Shown: positions 1 to 8,208 of the stretch, piece by piece
Layout of the letters: each line of letters opens with the position of its first letter
Position numbering within the stretch: position 1 is the stretch's first letter
From: Candidatus Latescibacterota bacterium
GTDB lineage: Bacteria > Latescibacterota > UBA2968 > UBA8231
Assembly (NCBI GenBank): GCA_022827165.1
Contig: JAJDTN010000386.1
Location: 1 to 21,787 of the forward strand
Direction of reading: 5' to 3'
Length of the DNA: 21,787 nucleotides
Made by a program: the position numbers and the translations under genes
The notes under the pieces: generated by a model
Database searches by the model: none
The model's input: only the letters and a program-made list of their open reading frames with translations
What the model was told of the DNA's origin: nothing

Positions 1-1859
1 GTGGGATTGGCTACGACCTCGACCGGCCCATCGGCCCGGACGGTAAAGGCGTGCCAGGTCCCGTCGTCGAGGAAGTCCACTGAAGACGGGTCAGGCGACA
101 GCGTGGCGGCGGGGGTCTCAGCGCCTGCGATCTCCAAGGCCAGTCCCGATGGCCCGCTCAGTCCGGTAGTGACGAGATCCTCGACATCGGACCCGTCGAG
201 GTTCGCCCGTTGGATCCGGCCCCTGCCATGGTCGGTCCAGTACATCTTGCCGGCCGCCAAGTCCAGCGCGAGCCCATGCAGGATGTCCCCTCGCGTAGAG
301 ACGAGATCCTGTACGTTGGACCCATCGAGATCAGCGCGTTGAATCCTGTCCGTACCCCAGTCGGTCCAGTACATCTTGCCGTTCTCGGTATCCAGGACCA
401 GAGCCGTGGGAGCGCGAAGTCCCGAGGTGACCAGATCCTGTATCTCTGATCCATCCAGGTTTGCCCGCCGGATCACCTTCGCCCCCTGGTCGGTCCAGTA
501 CATCCTTCCGGCGGCGATATCCAAGGCCAGTCCCTGTGGGTCACTCAGACCGGCTACGAGATCCTCCACGCCGGAGCCGTCCAGGTTGGCCCGCTGGATC
601 TTCCCGGTCCTCTGATCGGTCCAGTACATCCGGCCCGCTGCCACGTCCAGTTCGAGCGCCGCGGGTCCGATCAACCCGACGGTGACGAGATCCTCCACCT
701 GGGAGCCGTCGAGGTTGGCCCGCTGAATCTTGTCCGTGCCACTGTCGGTCCAGTACATCTTGCCTCCGGCCACATCCAGGGCCAGCTCCTTGGGCCCGTT
801 CAATCCGGCCGTGACCAGGCTCTCGACGTTGGACCCGTCGAGATTGGCTCGCTGGATCCTGTCCGTGCCCCGGTCCAGCCAGTACATCCTGGAGGGCCCG
901 GCGTCCGGGGGCTGCTGCCCGCCGATCTGCTGAAGCACGAACTGCGTGGCGATGAGCCAGACGTCGACATAGTCGATCTGGCCGTCGCCGTTCATGTCCG
1001 CCTGGGAGATATCCCCGTTGTTGGGCATGGTGACGGAGTTGTCGGCGATGTACGTGGCCACCAGCAGGGCGTCCACGAGATCGACGCGGCCGTTGTTGTC
1101 CACGTCTCCCGGCACCCCGCTCTGGGCGACCTTCTCCCTTGGGATAGGGCCCGCCTCTTCCAGTACGAGGTCCAAAGGCACCATGCCGCCTTCCACTCGG
1201 AAGGCCGGTTCCACATAGGTGAGCAAGCCAGGACCGGAGACGGTCAGACCATAGACGGAAGTGCCCGTCGCCAGGGGTTCGGTGCCAGGAGGAGCGCCGT
1301 CGTTCGCAACCCCGGGCGCGGGAATCCCGGCCTGCCCGTCCACCAGCACCATGCGTTCGGTGGCAACCCGGGAGCCGCTCTGCAGCCGGTAGAGGTATAC
1401 CCCGGCCCCCACGGCCCGTCCCGTGGCGTCGGTGCCGTCCCAGCGGGCGCCGTGGAAGCCGGCGGGTTGCTCCCTGTCCACCAGTGTGGCAATGCGCTGG
1501 CCCAGGAGGTTGAAGACCTGCAAGCGCACGTGCGCCGCCACCGGCAGCTGATAGGGAATGATGGTGGAGGGGTTGAAGGGGTTGGGGTAGTTCGGGCCGA
1601 GGGAGAATTGGTCCGGGAGGGCGGATGGGCGCAGGGCCTCTTGGGAAATGGAGAAGCGGCCGGTTGGGTCCGTTGTGGTCCTGGCCAATAGTCGAAACTC
1701 CGACAGGTCGAAGAGCATCACCCGGGCACCGGGAGCCGGAGCCCCGGAAGGCAGGCGCACGCGCCCCTCAAGAAGGAACTCCGCTCCGGCCGGCCGGCTG
1801 GACAGTGACCCGACAACGGCAAGGAAAGGGACGGCGACTCTCAGGATTCCGGGCTTCAT
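1..1859 (-). CDS. Secreted YWTD beta-propeller protein with FlgD/sorting-type and dockerin domains (C-terminus off window)
   Basis: The frame is open from ATG 1859 to the window edge (619 residues seen). Domains in order: signal peptide 1-26 (cleavage probably after AGA); a carboxypeptidase-regulatory-like segment at about 27-72; a FlgD-Ig/type A sorting-like domain at about 86-175 that opens with the PNYPNPFNPST motif; a dockerin-like pair of Ca-binding loops at about 251-309 (GDVDNNGRVD, ADMNGDGQID); and six YWTD (LDL-receptor class B) repeats of 42-43 residues at about 325-581, enough for one closed six-bladed propeller. A further domain starts at about 583 and is cut. It is exported and probably a surface or matrix adhesion/binding protein; the ligand is unknown. 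ATG 1859 overlaps the TGA of the upstream glycosyltransferase gene by ATGA, which fixes the start. Oddly, the sorting-type motif is near the N-terminus instead of at the C-terminus. Confidence 0.85.
   Translation of the reverse strand, partial: MKPGILRVAVPFLAVVGSLSSRPAGAEFLLEGRVRLPSGAPAPGARVMLFDLSEFRLLARTTTDPTGRFSISQEALRPSALPDQFSLGPNYPNPFNPSTIIPYQLPVAAHVRLQVFNLLGQRIATLVDREQPAGFHGARWDGTDATGRAVGAGVYLYRLQSGSRVATERMVLVDGQAGIPAPGVANDGAPPGTEPLATGTSVYGLTVSGPGLLTYVEPAFRVEGGMVPLDLVLEEAGPIPREKVAQSGVPGDVDNNGRVDLVDALLVATYIADNSVTMPNNGDISQADMNGDGQIDYVDVWLIATQFVLQQIGGQQPPDAGPSRMYWLDRGTDRIQRANLDGSNVESLVTAGLNGPKELALDVAGGKMYWTDSGTDKIQRANLDGSQVEDLVTVGLIGPAALELDVAAGRMYWTDQRTGKIQRANLDGSGVEDLVAGLSDPQGLALDIAAGRMYWTDQGAKVIRRANLDGSEIQDLVTSGLRAPTALVLDTENGKMYWTDWGTDRIQRADLDGSNVQDLVSTRGDILHGLALDLAAGKMYWTDHGRGRIQRANLDGSDVEDLVTTGLSGPSGLALEIAGAETPAATLSPDPSSVDFLDDGTWHAFTVRADGPVEVVANP
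117..887 (-). repeat. Six tandem YWTD (LDLR class B) repeats within the secreted protein gene
   Basis: On the minus strand the codons for MYW(T/L)D recur at 887, 758, 629, 503, 374 and 245, i.e. every 129 bases with one step of 126. Each unit follows the pattern MYWTD-x5-IQRANLDGS-x3-DLV-x-GL-x-P-x2-LALD. The DNA of the units is also very similar (a shared block around cggtccagtacatc), which points to fairly recent unit duplication or gene conversion. Six units match the usual number of blades in this propeller family. Confidence 0.85.
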
Positions 1860-3040
1860 GTGGTAACTCCCGCTGGTTGGCCGCAGACAGCTTCCCCCAG
1901 GACAAGAGGAATCAGCTTGGCGAGATGTTGCTCCCTGGTAAAGGCTTGCCGGTACCGGTCGATGGAGGTGCGACTCATCGCCTCGAATCTGTCCGGATCT
2001 CGGACATAGGAGGCGATCACCCCGGCCATCTCAGCGGGCCGTTCAAAAGGGATCAGTTCGCCAGCTCTGCCATCTTCAATCATTTCGGGTATTGTGCGGA
2101 ATGGTGTCGAAATCACGACCAGTCCGAAGGCGAGGGCCTCGATGATGGAGATCGGTTGGGCCTCGTACCTGTAACATGTGGGAAGGAGGAAGAAGTGACT
2201 CTCTTCGAGAAATCTCGCTTTTTCCTTTCCGTCGACAGGTCCATGCCAGAAAGCGCGGTCTTCGAGTCCTGATGCGCTGACCTGGGCACGGAAGTCGGCC
2301 TCTGCCTCTTCGGGACTGGAGTACGGGCTGATGTCGGAGGCGAGAACGAAGCTGCCGCAGAAATGGCACTCCGCGTCGATCCCCATCTCTTGCACAAGGA
2401 CCCGAAGTGCTTCGAGCGCCTGAAGGTAGCCCTTGCTCACGATCAGGTTGGACAGGAAGAGAAGCCTTGGGCGTCCTTGGAGCGGCGCCGGCAGGCTCTT
2501 GGGTTCCCCGGGAGTCTCCTCCCGTCCATAGGGTAGTCCATTGAACACGACCACGGTCTTTTCCCGAAAGGAAGGCCCGAAGTCGAACATGCCCGAGAGG
2601 GCCCTTCCGAGGATCACTATCCTGTCCACGTGCCTGAGCACTTTGCGAACGCAGTACTGTTGCACTGGCCGCAGCGAGTTGTAGAAGCCGTCGTAGTGCC
2701 CTCCATGGACGTGGATGACGATTCGCTGGCCGCCCGCGGCAGCAAGAAGGATGAAGACGCTGTCCCGGAGAAACCCCAGCCAGTTCTGCGCCGCACTCAG
2801 ATAGAGGTTCTTGCTCCCGGATACCAAGGTGAGGGCCTGCTGGAAGGGTCTGAGGAGTTGCCACACGCGCACCAGGGAGAATTGCCCGTCGGGCCTGGTG
2901 TGGGTTCCGCCACTGAGGTCGACGACTCGACAGGGGAGTCGACGCTGCCGGAAGCCCTCGCAGACCATCTGGAATGCGACGGTCTGCCCGGTGAGCGGGG
3001 GAGGCAGTGATCCGATCAGGACTGTCTCGGAGGCGGCCAT
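1856..3040 (-). CDS. Glycosyltransferase, GT4-type GT-B fold
   Basis: 394 residues from the chosen ATG. The N-terminus GSLPPPLTGQT (10-20) fits the donor/acceptor loop at the start of GT-B enzymes, VHGGHYDGFY (111-120) is a typical N-domain block, RLLFLSNLIVSKG (192-204) opens the nucleotide-sugar domain, and YEAQPISIIEALAFG carries the GT4 EX7E motif (E293, E301). It probably adds a sugar to a lipid-linked surface glycan at the cytoplasmic face. The frame extends upstream to ATG 3118, but that start would overlap the methyltransferase gene by 47 bases and add 26 unconserved-looking residues, so ATG 3040 (31-base gap) is preferred; neither has a strong Shine-Dalgarno. The TGA overlaps the next gene as ATGA. 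G+C looks lower than in most of the window, suggesting transfer. Acceptor and sugar cannot be told. Confidence 0.85.
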   Translation of the reverse strand: MAASETVLIGSLPPPLTGQTVAFQMVCEGFRQRRLPCRVVDLSGGTHTRPDGQFSLVRVWQLLRPFQQALTLVSGSKNLYLSAAQNWLGFLRDSVFILLAAAGGQRIVIHVHGGHYDGFYNSLRPVQQYCVRKVLRHVDRIVILGRALSGMFDFGPSFREKTVVVFNGLPYGREETPGEPKSLPAPLQGRPRLLFLSNLIVSKGYLQALEALRVLVQEMGIDAECHFCGSFVLASDISPYSSPEEAEADFRAQVSASGLEDRAFWHGPVDGKEKARFLEESHFFLLPTCYRYEAQPISIIEALAFGLVVISTPFRTIPEMIEDGRAGELIPFERPAEMAGVIASYVRDPDRFEAMSRTSIDRYRQAFTREQHLAKLIPLVLGEAVCGQPAGVTT

Positions 3041-3071
3041 GGAACGGCTCAGGGCAGGGACCCGAGGGGCC

Positions 3072-3947
3072 CTATCGGAGCCTGGCGTAACAGATCCAGT
3101 TGTACCACAAGGCCTCATCGAGGAACAGGCGGTGGGATGGCTCTTCCGCTCGACTCAGCAGGGGGTCCGGCGTTGGATAGGACTCGTCCCAGGCGTCTCC
3201 CCACCGGGTCCTGTCGGGTTTGAAGACCGGAGGGAACTCAGCATAGACGTCAAGGTTCTCTCGCAACATGCGAGCATCGATGTCGTTGGGCGGGATCCTT
3301 GATCGGACGTATTGGGGGCTGAGGAAGAGCAGGGCGAGTCCGAGCCGCCTGTCGAGCTTCCGGCGCAGGGGCAATCGCCGGCCGATGTGAGAAGGATCGA
3401 ATCCTGTCCCGGAGAAGGCTTTCTTCAGGCTGTAGCAGTCTCCCTGGGCCGGGGGATAGTTGTCCTCGAAGATCATGTGCTTGAATCCGAACCACTTGCA
3501 CTGTTGTACCCTCTTGTAGGCGTCCTGATGGTCGTCGAAGAACACGAGCGAACGGTCGGTGACACCCGACCAGTCGTGCTCAGCGAAGTCCCGGTCGTCG
3601 TAGGAGGCCCTGCTGGATACGTATTCCCGATTGCCCAGGTTGAGATCGATGGAGACCAACGTGGCCTGCGGACATGCTGTCTCGAGCAGCCAGGTGCTCT
3701 GTCCCTTCCACACCCCGCTCTCGACAATCAGGTCCGGGGACAGCCGCTCCGCCATGAACCAGAGGGCAAACAAATGGGGCGCCTTCATCCCTCCCCGATT
3801 GTCCCTCACGGGGCGGTGGGCGTAGATCTCGGCGAACTCGTCCAGCTTGTCCGCGATCTGGGCGCGTGTCCAAGGGGGCGAGCCGATGGTCGTCACGTTG
3901 CCCACTGTCGGCCTCCTGGCATTCCCCGGTCGCCCACTATTGTCCAT
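3072..3947 (-). CDS. Class I SAM-dependent methyltransferase-like protein
   Basis: 291 residues. LIVESGVWKGQSTWLLE (73-89) fits Rossmann motif I of class I methyltransferases; SIDLN (99-103) supplies the acidic residue after strand 2; FFDDHQD (137-143) and IFEDN (159-163) follow. This layout resembles the methyltransferase/cephalosporin-hydroxylase-like proteins often found in surface polysaccharide clusters. It lies between a flippase and a glycosyltransferase, overlapping the flippase stop by 11 bases, so it probably modifies a surface sugar. ATG 3947 has a GAGGG about 3 bases upstream; a later start cannot be excluded because the first 25 residues look unstructured. The substrate is unknown, and methyl transfer itself is inferred from the fold motif. 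Confidence 0.75.
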   Translation of the reverse strand: MDNSGRPGNARRPTVGNVTTIGSPPWTRAQIADKLDEFAEIYAHRPVRDNRGGMKAPHLFALWFMAERLSPDLIVESGVWKGQSTWLLETACPQATLVSIDLNLGNREYVSSRASYDDRDFAEHDWSGVTDRSLVFFDDHQDAYKRVQQCKWFGFKHMIFEDNYPPAQGDCYSLKKAFSGTGFDPSHIGRRLPLRRKLDRRLGLALLFLSPQYVRSRIPPNDIDARMLRENLDVYAEFPPVFKPDRTRWGDAWDESYPTPDPLLSRAEEPSHRLFLDEALWYNWICYARLR

Positions 3948-5508
3948 CGCCCTCGGCCAAGGCGTCCTTCCTGTAAACCCTTCCGAGCGTCCGCATTTCC
4001 TTCAGCAGGCCGCGGCCCTCCATGCAGAAGAGGGCAACCCCGTAGGAACATACAAAAAGGCCGGCGCCCAGTACCAAGGCCGCAGCCGTTGGCCAGCCCT
4101 CGATGAGCGGGGCCGCCGCCAGGCGTGCGCCAGCGGCCGCTGCCGCCGCAACCAGGGGCGGAGCGAGGCTGCGCACCCAGGGGACCTCGACGAAGCGGGC
4201 GCTGCGGTGCAGAGCGGCGACGGTGCCCACCAGGGCGGCCAGGTTCATGGCCATGGCGGTGCCTTCGATGGCGTGAGAGCGAGTGAGCAGGGGCGCGGCC
4301 ACGAGGAGCACGGCCGCCTGCACCGCGACGAAGGCCGTCGAGCCCCGCGGGTCCCCGATGCTCCGCAGCAGCGCGTGGACCGCCTCCAACAGGGGGCGGC
4401 ACAGGGAGTAGAGGAGCAGCCAGCGCAGAATGGAGGCCAGGGGCAGCCGGCTCTCGTCGAGGAGCAGTCGGGTGAGGTTTGGGATCTCGATGGCGAGGAG
4501 GATGGAGAGGGGCACCGCAGCGCGCATGATCAATCGCAGGGCGCGGCGGAAGGCGCCGCCGAGTTGTTCCCGATCCTGCTGGTAGCGCGCGAAGACGGCG
4601 AGCATGACGCCCGTGAGGGCGTGGGTGATGGCGCCCGTGGGGATCTGGGCGAAGACGTGGGCGCGCTCGTAGAAGCCCAGGGTCTTCAGGTCGAGCACGG
4701 CGGCCACCACGAACCGGTCGAAGTTGAGCACCAGGGCCTGCAGAATCGTGCCGAGCCAGATCCAGGCCCCGTAGCCGAACATGCGGCGGGCCTCTTCCGG
4801 GCGAAACTCGGATAAGCGGAAGGAGAGGGGAGACCGGCGGCGCCAGAGCATCGCCGAGTAGACGGCGACGTAGCCGATCCCGTAGACGGAGTGACTGACG
4901 ATCAGGGCCCAGATGCCGCCCCCCAGCAAGGCCAGGGAGAGGCCCGAAGCGGCGGCGACGATCAGGGCGAGGGCATGGGCCCCGGCGAGTGGGCCGAACT
5001 CCAGGTCGCGCCTGAGTTGGGTCTCGGCGGTCAGGGCCGTGGCCCGGAGAAGGTCGAAGGCGGCGAAGACGGCCAGGGCCGTGGCCACTCCGCGGCTGTC
5101 CACGAAGAGGACGGCCCATGCGATGGCGCCGACGGTGCCGAGAACGGCGAGGGCGGAATTCAGAAAGAAGTGGGTAGGGGCGAGGTCGTCGACGCGGTCG
5201 TAGCGATGCAGCAGGGCATTGTGGAGACCGAAGCCGCGCAGGGCCCCCACCACGGCGAGGATCGAAGCGGCGAGGGCGATCTGGCCGAAGTCCTCGGGGG
5301 GGAGCTCGCGGGTGAGGACGACGATGGCGATCCAGGTGACGACCCGGCCCGCGTAGGCGCTGCTGAGGGTTTGGACGGCACCCCGAGCGATCCGTCCGAC
5401 CGCCGCCTTTTCCTTGCCTTGTAGGCTCTGCACTGCCTCAACTACCTGCCCCGCGCTTCCCGGGGCAAGACACTGTCGGCGGAACCCGGCGGGAGGCCCA
5501 CCGGCCAC
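3937..5508 (-). CDS. MOP/Wzx-type polysaccharide flippase (multi-pass membrane protein)
   Basis: 523 residues from GTG 5508. The protein is a series of about 12-14 hydrophobic segments. Its N-terminal block VLTRELPPEDFGQIALAAS is the usual LxRxLxPxDFG signature after helix 1 of O-antigen/teichoic-acid/lipid-linked oligosaccharide exporters. It would move a lipid-linked glycan across the inner membrane. The first 25 residues do not look like a flippase N-terminus; GTG 5433 (giving VQSLQGKEK...) is a plausible alternative, with AGGT about 10 bases upstream. The TAG stop overlaps the methyltransferase start by 11 bases. With the downstream methyltransferase and glycosyltransferase it makes a partial surface-glycan cluster; no polymerase is seen here. 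Confidence 0.85.
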   Translation of the reverse strand: MAGGPPAGFRRQCLAPGSAGQVVEAVQSLQGKEKAAVGRIARGAVQTLSSAYAGRVVTWIAIVVLTRELPPEDFGQIALAASILAVVGALRGFGLHNALLHRYDRVDDLAPTHFFLNSALAVLGTVGAIAWAVLFVDSRGVATALAVFAAFDLLRATALTAETQLRRDLEFGPLAGAHALALIVAAASGLSLALLGGGIWALIVSHSVYGIGYVAVYSAMLWRRRSPLSFRLSEFRPEEARRMFGYGAWIWLGTILQALVLNFDRFVVAAVLDLKTLGFYERAHVFAQIPTGAITHALTGVMLAVFARYQQDREQLGGAFRRALRLIMRAAVPLSILLAIEIPNLTRLLLDESRLPLASILRWLLLYSLCRPLLEAVHALLRSIGDPRGSTAFVAVQAAVLLVAAPLLTRSHAIEGTAMAMNLAALVGTVAALHRSARFVEVPWVRSLAPPLVAAAAAAGARLAAAPLIEGWPTAAALVLGAGLFVCSYGVALFCMEGRGLLKEMRTLGRVYRKDALAEGDGQ

Positions 5509-5564
5509 ATCGGCGACTCGACACAGACGTGTTGCAGACCGGCCTGCAGAATCTCGCGCCGGCG

Positions 5565-6164
5565 CTACTCGAAGTACTCATCCTCCCGGAACCGCGTCCA
5601 CGATCGGAAGACCGGGAAAGGCGGAGGAAGCTGGTTCTCGTCGTCGTTCAGCCTGAAGGAGATTCGTTCGCCGTCGAAGACGTTGCGCACGGAAATGGAG
5701 AAGCCCTCGGTGGGAATGCAGCTGGAGCACTCCTCGGGGAAGAGCTGGCTCGACTCCGGTTCCTCGAAGCGAATCACGAACTCAGCCTCCTGGAACTTGG
5801 CGTTCCCGGCCTTCTCGAGGCGGTAGTCGCCGGCGGAGATCTGCCACTCGTTGACGGCATGCTCGTCCTCGGCGTACTGGGCCCAGAGGCTGACTCCCTC
5901 GAAGAAGTCGAGGACAACCCCCTTCCTCGGGCTCGCGTCCAGGGAGGGATCGAACTGGCGGAAGGACCGGTCCTGCAGCGCCGCCTTGACCTGCTCCTCC
6001 TCTTCGCCGCTGACGGGAGTCGGCTGCACCGGGTCGTCGCCGCCGCAGGAAGCGGCCAGGAGCAGGGCGGCCCCCAACGCCAGCGCCATCCCGGTCTGGA
6101 TCAGCCGGCCGGGATGCTCGGGACAGGGCAGGGCCCGGGGGCGGGATCGGAGGTGAGGGGCCAT
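5565..6164 (-). CDS. Small hypothetical lipoprotein
   Basis: 199 residues. ATG 6164 is preceded by GGAGG with a 7-base spacer, a clear Shine-Dalgarno that decides this start even though it leaves a long basic n-region. A hydrophobic helix (about 26-38) ends in LLLAASC with Cys40 as the expected lipidated residue, followed by GGDDPVQP, so the protein should be an outer- or inner-membrane-anchored lipoprotein. After an acidic linker (SGEEEEQ, 52-58) comes a mixed alpha/beta-looking domain with one Cys pair (C146, C149) that could bind metal or form a disulfide. I do not recognise the family. A 56-base gap separates it from the flippase; it could be transcribed with it. Confidence 0.7.
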   Translation of the reverse strand: MAPHLRSRPRALPCPEHPGRLIQTGMALALGAALLLAASCGGDDPVQPTPVSGEEEEQVKAALQDRSFRQFDPSLDASPRKGVVLDFFEGVSLWAQYAEDEHAVNEWQISAGDYRLEKAGNAKFQEAEFVIRFEEPESSQLFPEECSSCIPTEGFSISVRNVFDGERISFRLNDDENQLPPPFPVFRSWTRFREDEYFE

Positions 6165-6210
6165 GGTTGTCCTCCATCGGCAGGCTGCGAGCTTCGCTTG
6201 TGCGACGACC

Positions 6211-6232
6211 CGCGGAGTTCACGAGTTCCGCG
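6211..6232. other. Weak inverted repeat between dioxygenase and lipoprotein genes
   Basis: CGCGGA (6211-6216) pairs with TCCGCG (6227-6232) across a 10-base loop that holds a direct repeat of GAGTTC. It sits 7 bases past the dioxygenase stop in the minus direction. There is no T-tract, so it may be a weak terminator, a stem protecting the 3' end of the message, or chance. The rest of the 75-base gap (6165-6239) shows only the Shine-Dalgarno of the lipoprotein gene. Confidence 0.25.
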
Positions 6233-6239
6233 CCCCGCC

Positions 6240-7052
6240 TCAGGCCTCGACGTCCCCTCCGCCCACGTGGTAGAGCAGGGGGTTCAGGTCGTCGTCGTCG
6301 AGCACGTCCCCCTCCGACAGGGTGGCCAGGTATTCCTCGGGCAGCACGTTCGGCTGGCCGTTGAAGGTGCTGCCGTCGGGCATGTAGCCGCAGGTCATCG
6401 CCCGCCGCCGGCCGGGGGTCATGTTGGCCCCGGCGCCGTGGGCGAGGAGGCCGTTGTGGAAGGAGCAGGACCCGGCCTTCATGGGGGCGGCGTCGGCCTC
6501 GAGCGCCGCCCACTCGGGGTAGAGCTCGAAGAGGGCGGCGATGTTCTCGTTGATGGGGCCGTTCTCCCAGGTGGCGGTGCGGTGGGTGCCGGGGAGGAAG
6601 TAGAGGCAGCCGTTGTCGCGGGTGACGTCGTCGAGGGCGACCCAGAGGCTGATGGCGTCGCGGGACGAGAACGACCAGTAGGGGTTGTCGAGGTGCCAGC
6701 CGGTGGGGTTGGCCCAGGGCTCCTTGATCAGGGCCTGGTCGTGCCAGACGCGGATGCCGTCGACGCCGGCCAGCTCGGCGGCCATCTTGCCGATCCGCCG
6801 GTCGAGCATCAGGCCGCGGACCCCCTCGTGGTCCATCCACAGGTTGATGCGCTGGGTGAAGACCTTGTCGTAGTAGGAGTCGCCGGCGCGCCAGTCGCGG
6901 TTGGCGAGCTTGCGGTCCTGGCGGGCGGAGACCGCGGCGTCGATCCGGCTCCGCCAGAGGGCCAGTTCCTCTTCGGAGAGAAACCCGTCGATGACGACGT
7001 ACCCGCGCTCGCGGTAGTGGGCGATCTGATCGGGGGTGAGGTCGGTCTTCAC
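6240..7052 (-). CDS. Phytanoyl-CoA dioxygenase (PhyH) family Fe(II)/2-oxoglutarate oxygenase
   Basis: 270 residues from GTG 7052. The non-haem iron triad is visible: H120 and D122 in GWHLDNPYW and distal H205 in LLAHGAG, with R216 or a neighbouring Arg in GRRRAMT as the 2-oxoglutarate-binding residue. DDVTRDNGCLYFLPGTH (141-157) is the typical PhyH block before the distal half. The family hydroxylates diverse small molecules using O2 and 2-oxoglutarate; the substrate here is unknown. GTG 7052 has GGAG 9 bases upstream and lies about 30 bases after a good sigma-70-like promoter; the open frame continues to ATG 7196, but that would start upstream of the promoter and adds an Arg-rich stretch unlike the family. 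It is divergent from the MDR dehydrogenase gene. Confidence 0.9.
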   Translation of the reverse strand: MKTDLTPDQIAHYRERGYVVIDGFLSEEELALWRSRIDAAVSARQDRKLANRDWRAGDSYYDKVFTQRINLWMDHEGVRGLMLDRRIGKMAAELAGVDGIRVWHDQALIKEPWANPTGWHLDNPYWSFSSRDAISLWVALDDVTRDNGCLYFLPGTHRTATWENGPINENIAALFELYPEWAALEADAAPMKAGSCSFHNGLLAHGAGANMTPGRRRAMTCGYMPDGSTFNGQPNVLPEEYLATLSEGDVLDDDDLNPLLYHVGGGDVEA

Positions 7053-7089
7053 GGGGTGGCTCCGGCGAGGGGGGTGACGCTGCCGCGCT

Positions 7090-7117
7090 AGGATACGGAA
7101 CCCTGCAAGGCCGTCAA
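7090..7117 (-). promoter_or_regulatory. Sigma-70-like promoter for the dioxygenase gene
   Basis: Read on the minus strand: TTGACG (7117-7112), 16 bases, TATCCT (7095-7090). Both hexamers are close to consensus in otherwise GC-rich DNA. Transcription would start near 7083, leaving a leader of about 30 bases to GTG 7052. The rest of the 173-base divergent gap (7053-7225) holds the Shine-Dalgarno of the plus-strand gene; I see no equally good plus-strand promoter (a TTGACC at 7154 lacks a matching -10). Confidence 0.55.
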
Positions 7118-7225
7118 ACACGGGCCGGAGGCGGTTGCCGCGGCGCCCGCGCCTTGACCGCCGCATCCGTGTTGGTGAGGGTTCGCCGCAGATCACGAGC
7201 CCGCGCCGACACCCGGAGGATCACC

Positions 7226-8200
7226 GTGAAACGACTCGCCAAGCCCGAAGGGAAGTACAACCTCGTCCTCGAGGAGGCGCCGGTCCCGGAGCCGGGGCCG
7301 GGGGAGGTCCGCGTCAAGGCGGTGCGCTCCCTCATCAGCCGCGGCTCCGAGATGGGGGCCCGCTACACCCGCGAGCACGCCGTGAGCCCCGACATCATGG
7401 GCTACTCCATGGCCGGCACCGTCGACGCCGTCGGCGCCGGCGTATCGCACTTGGCCCCCGGAGACCGCGTCGTCTCCCTGTCCCCCCACGCCGAGTACAC
7501 CGTCCAGCCCGCCGCCGTGGACGGACCCGCGGGCCAGTCCAGGGTGGTGGCCCTGCCCGACGATGTCGACTTCGACCGCGCGCCGTACTACCCCCTCGCC
7601 GTGGGGGGCGTGACCTGGGTCGAGATCGGGGGCGCCGGACCCACGGACACGGTGGTGATCCTGGGACAGGGGCTGGTGGGCAGTCTCATGCTGCAGGTGA
7701 TGAAGGCCTCGGGCCGCGGCCACGTGATCGCCGTGGATGCCCTCGGCCGCCGCTGCGAGCTGGCCGCCGAGCTGGGCGCCGACCGGGTGGTGAACGCCGG
7801 CGAGGAGGACCCGGTGGCGGCGGTGCGCAAGCTGACCAACGGCGCCGGGGCGCACCTCGTGGTCTATGCCGTGGGCGGTCCCGCGGGGCCGAGGGCCTTC
7901 GAGCAGGGCCTCGACATGCTCGGCGTCGACGGCACCCTGCACCTGATCGGCCTCTACGAGGACCAGCCCCTCTCCCTGCCTTCGGGCAAGATCCAGCGCC
8001 GCCGACTGCTGGGCGGCTACTACGGACAGCGGTCCGGCCTGGCCGCGTACCGGCGGGCCATGTCGCTCCTCGCCTCCGGGGCGATCGACACCGGCCGCAT
8101 GACCACCCACCGGTTCCCCTTCACCGAGGCGGCCGACGCCTTCGACCTGCTGTGGAACCGCCCGGGCGAGGCCCTCGGCGTGCTCCTGGAGTGGGACTGA
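7226..8200 (+). CDS. Zinc-less medium-chain dehydrogenase/reductase (MDR), BchC/alcohol dehydrogenase-like
   Basis: 324 residues from GTG 7226, which has GGAGGATCACC directly upstream (strong Shine-Dalgarno). The GroES-like catalytic domain (about 1-125) carries PxPGPGEVxVK and GYSMAGTVDAVGAGV; the Rossmann domain has GQGLVG (147-152) and an acidic D171 after strand 2, which favours NAD(H). The usual catalytic zinc Cys is replaced (ISRGSE, 37-42), the His of the GHE motif is Tyr (GYS, 59-61), and the four-Cys structural zinc loop is absent. It therefore resembles the MDR branch that includes bacteriochlorophyllide dehydrogenase-like proteins, not classic zinc alcohol dehydrogenases. In this setting it probably oxidises or reduces a sugar or sugar derivative. 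Substrate unknown. Confidence 0.85.
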   Translation: MKRLAKPEGKYNLVLEEAPVPEPGPGEVRVKAVRSLISRGSEMGARYTREHAVSPDIMGYSMAGTVDAVGAGVSHLAPGDRVVSLSPHAEYTVQPAAVDGPAGQSRVVALPDDVDFDRAPYYPLAVGGVTWVEIGGAGPTDTVVILGQGLVGSLMLQVMKASGRGHVIAVDALGRRCELAAELGADRVVNAGEEDPVAAVRKLTNGAGAHLVVYAVGGPAGPRAFEQGLDMLGVDGTLHLIGLYEDQPLSLPSGKIQRRRLLGGYYGQRSGLAAYRRAMSLLASGAIDTGRMTTHRFPFTEAADAFDLLWNRPGEALGVLLEWD

Positions 8201-8208
8201 GGCGCCTT

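Noticed and set aside
117..887. The regular 129-base repeats as a CRISPR or other DNA-level repeat array
   Set aside because: The period is a multiple of three, the repeats keep an open frame with the YWTD signature, and no unique spacers separate them.
5529..7091. A 520-residue plus-strand open frame opposite the lipoprotein and dioxygenase genes
   Set aside because: Composition is an antisense shadow (Val, Gly, Glu, Leu runs), it spans two real genes and the gap between them, and no motif is visible.
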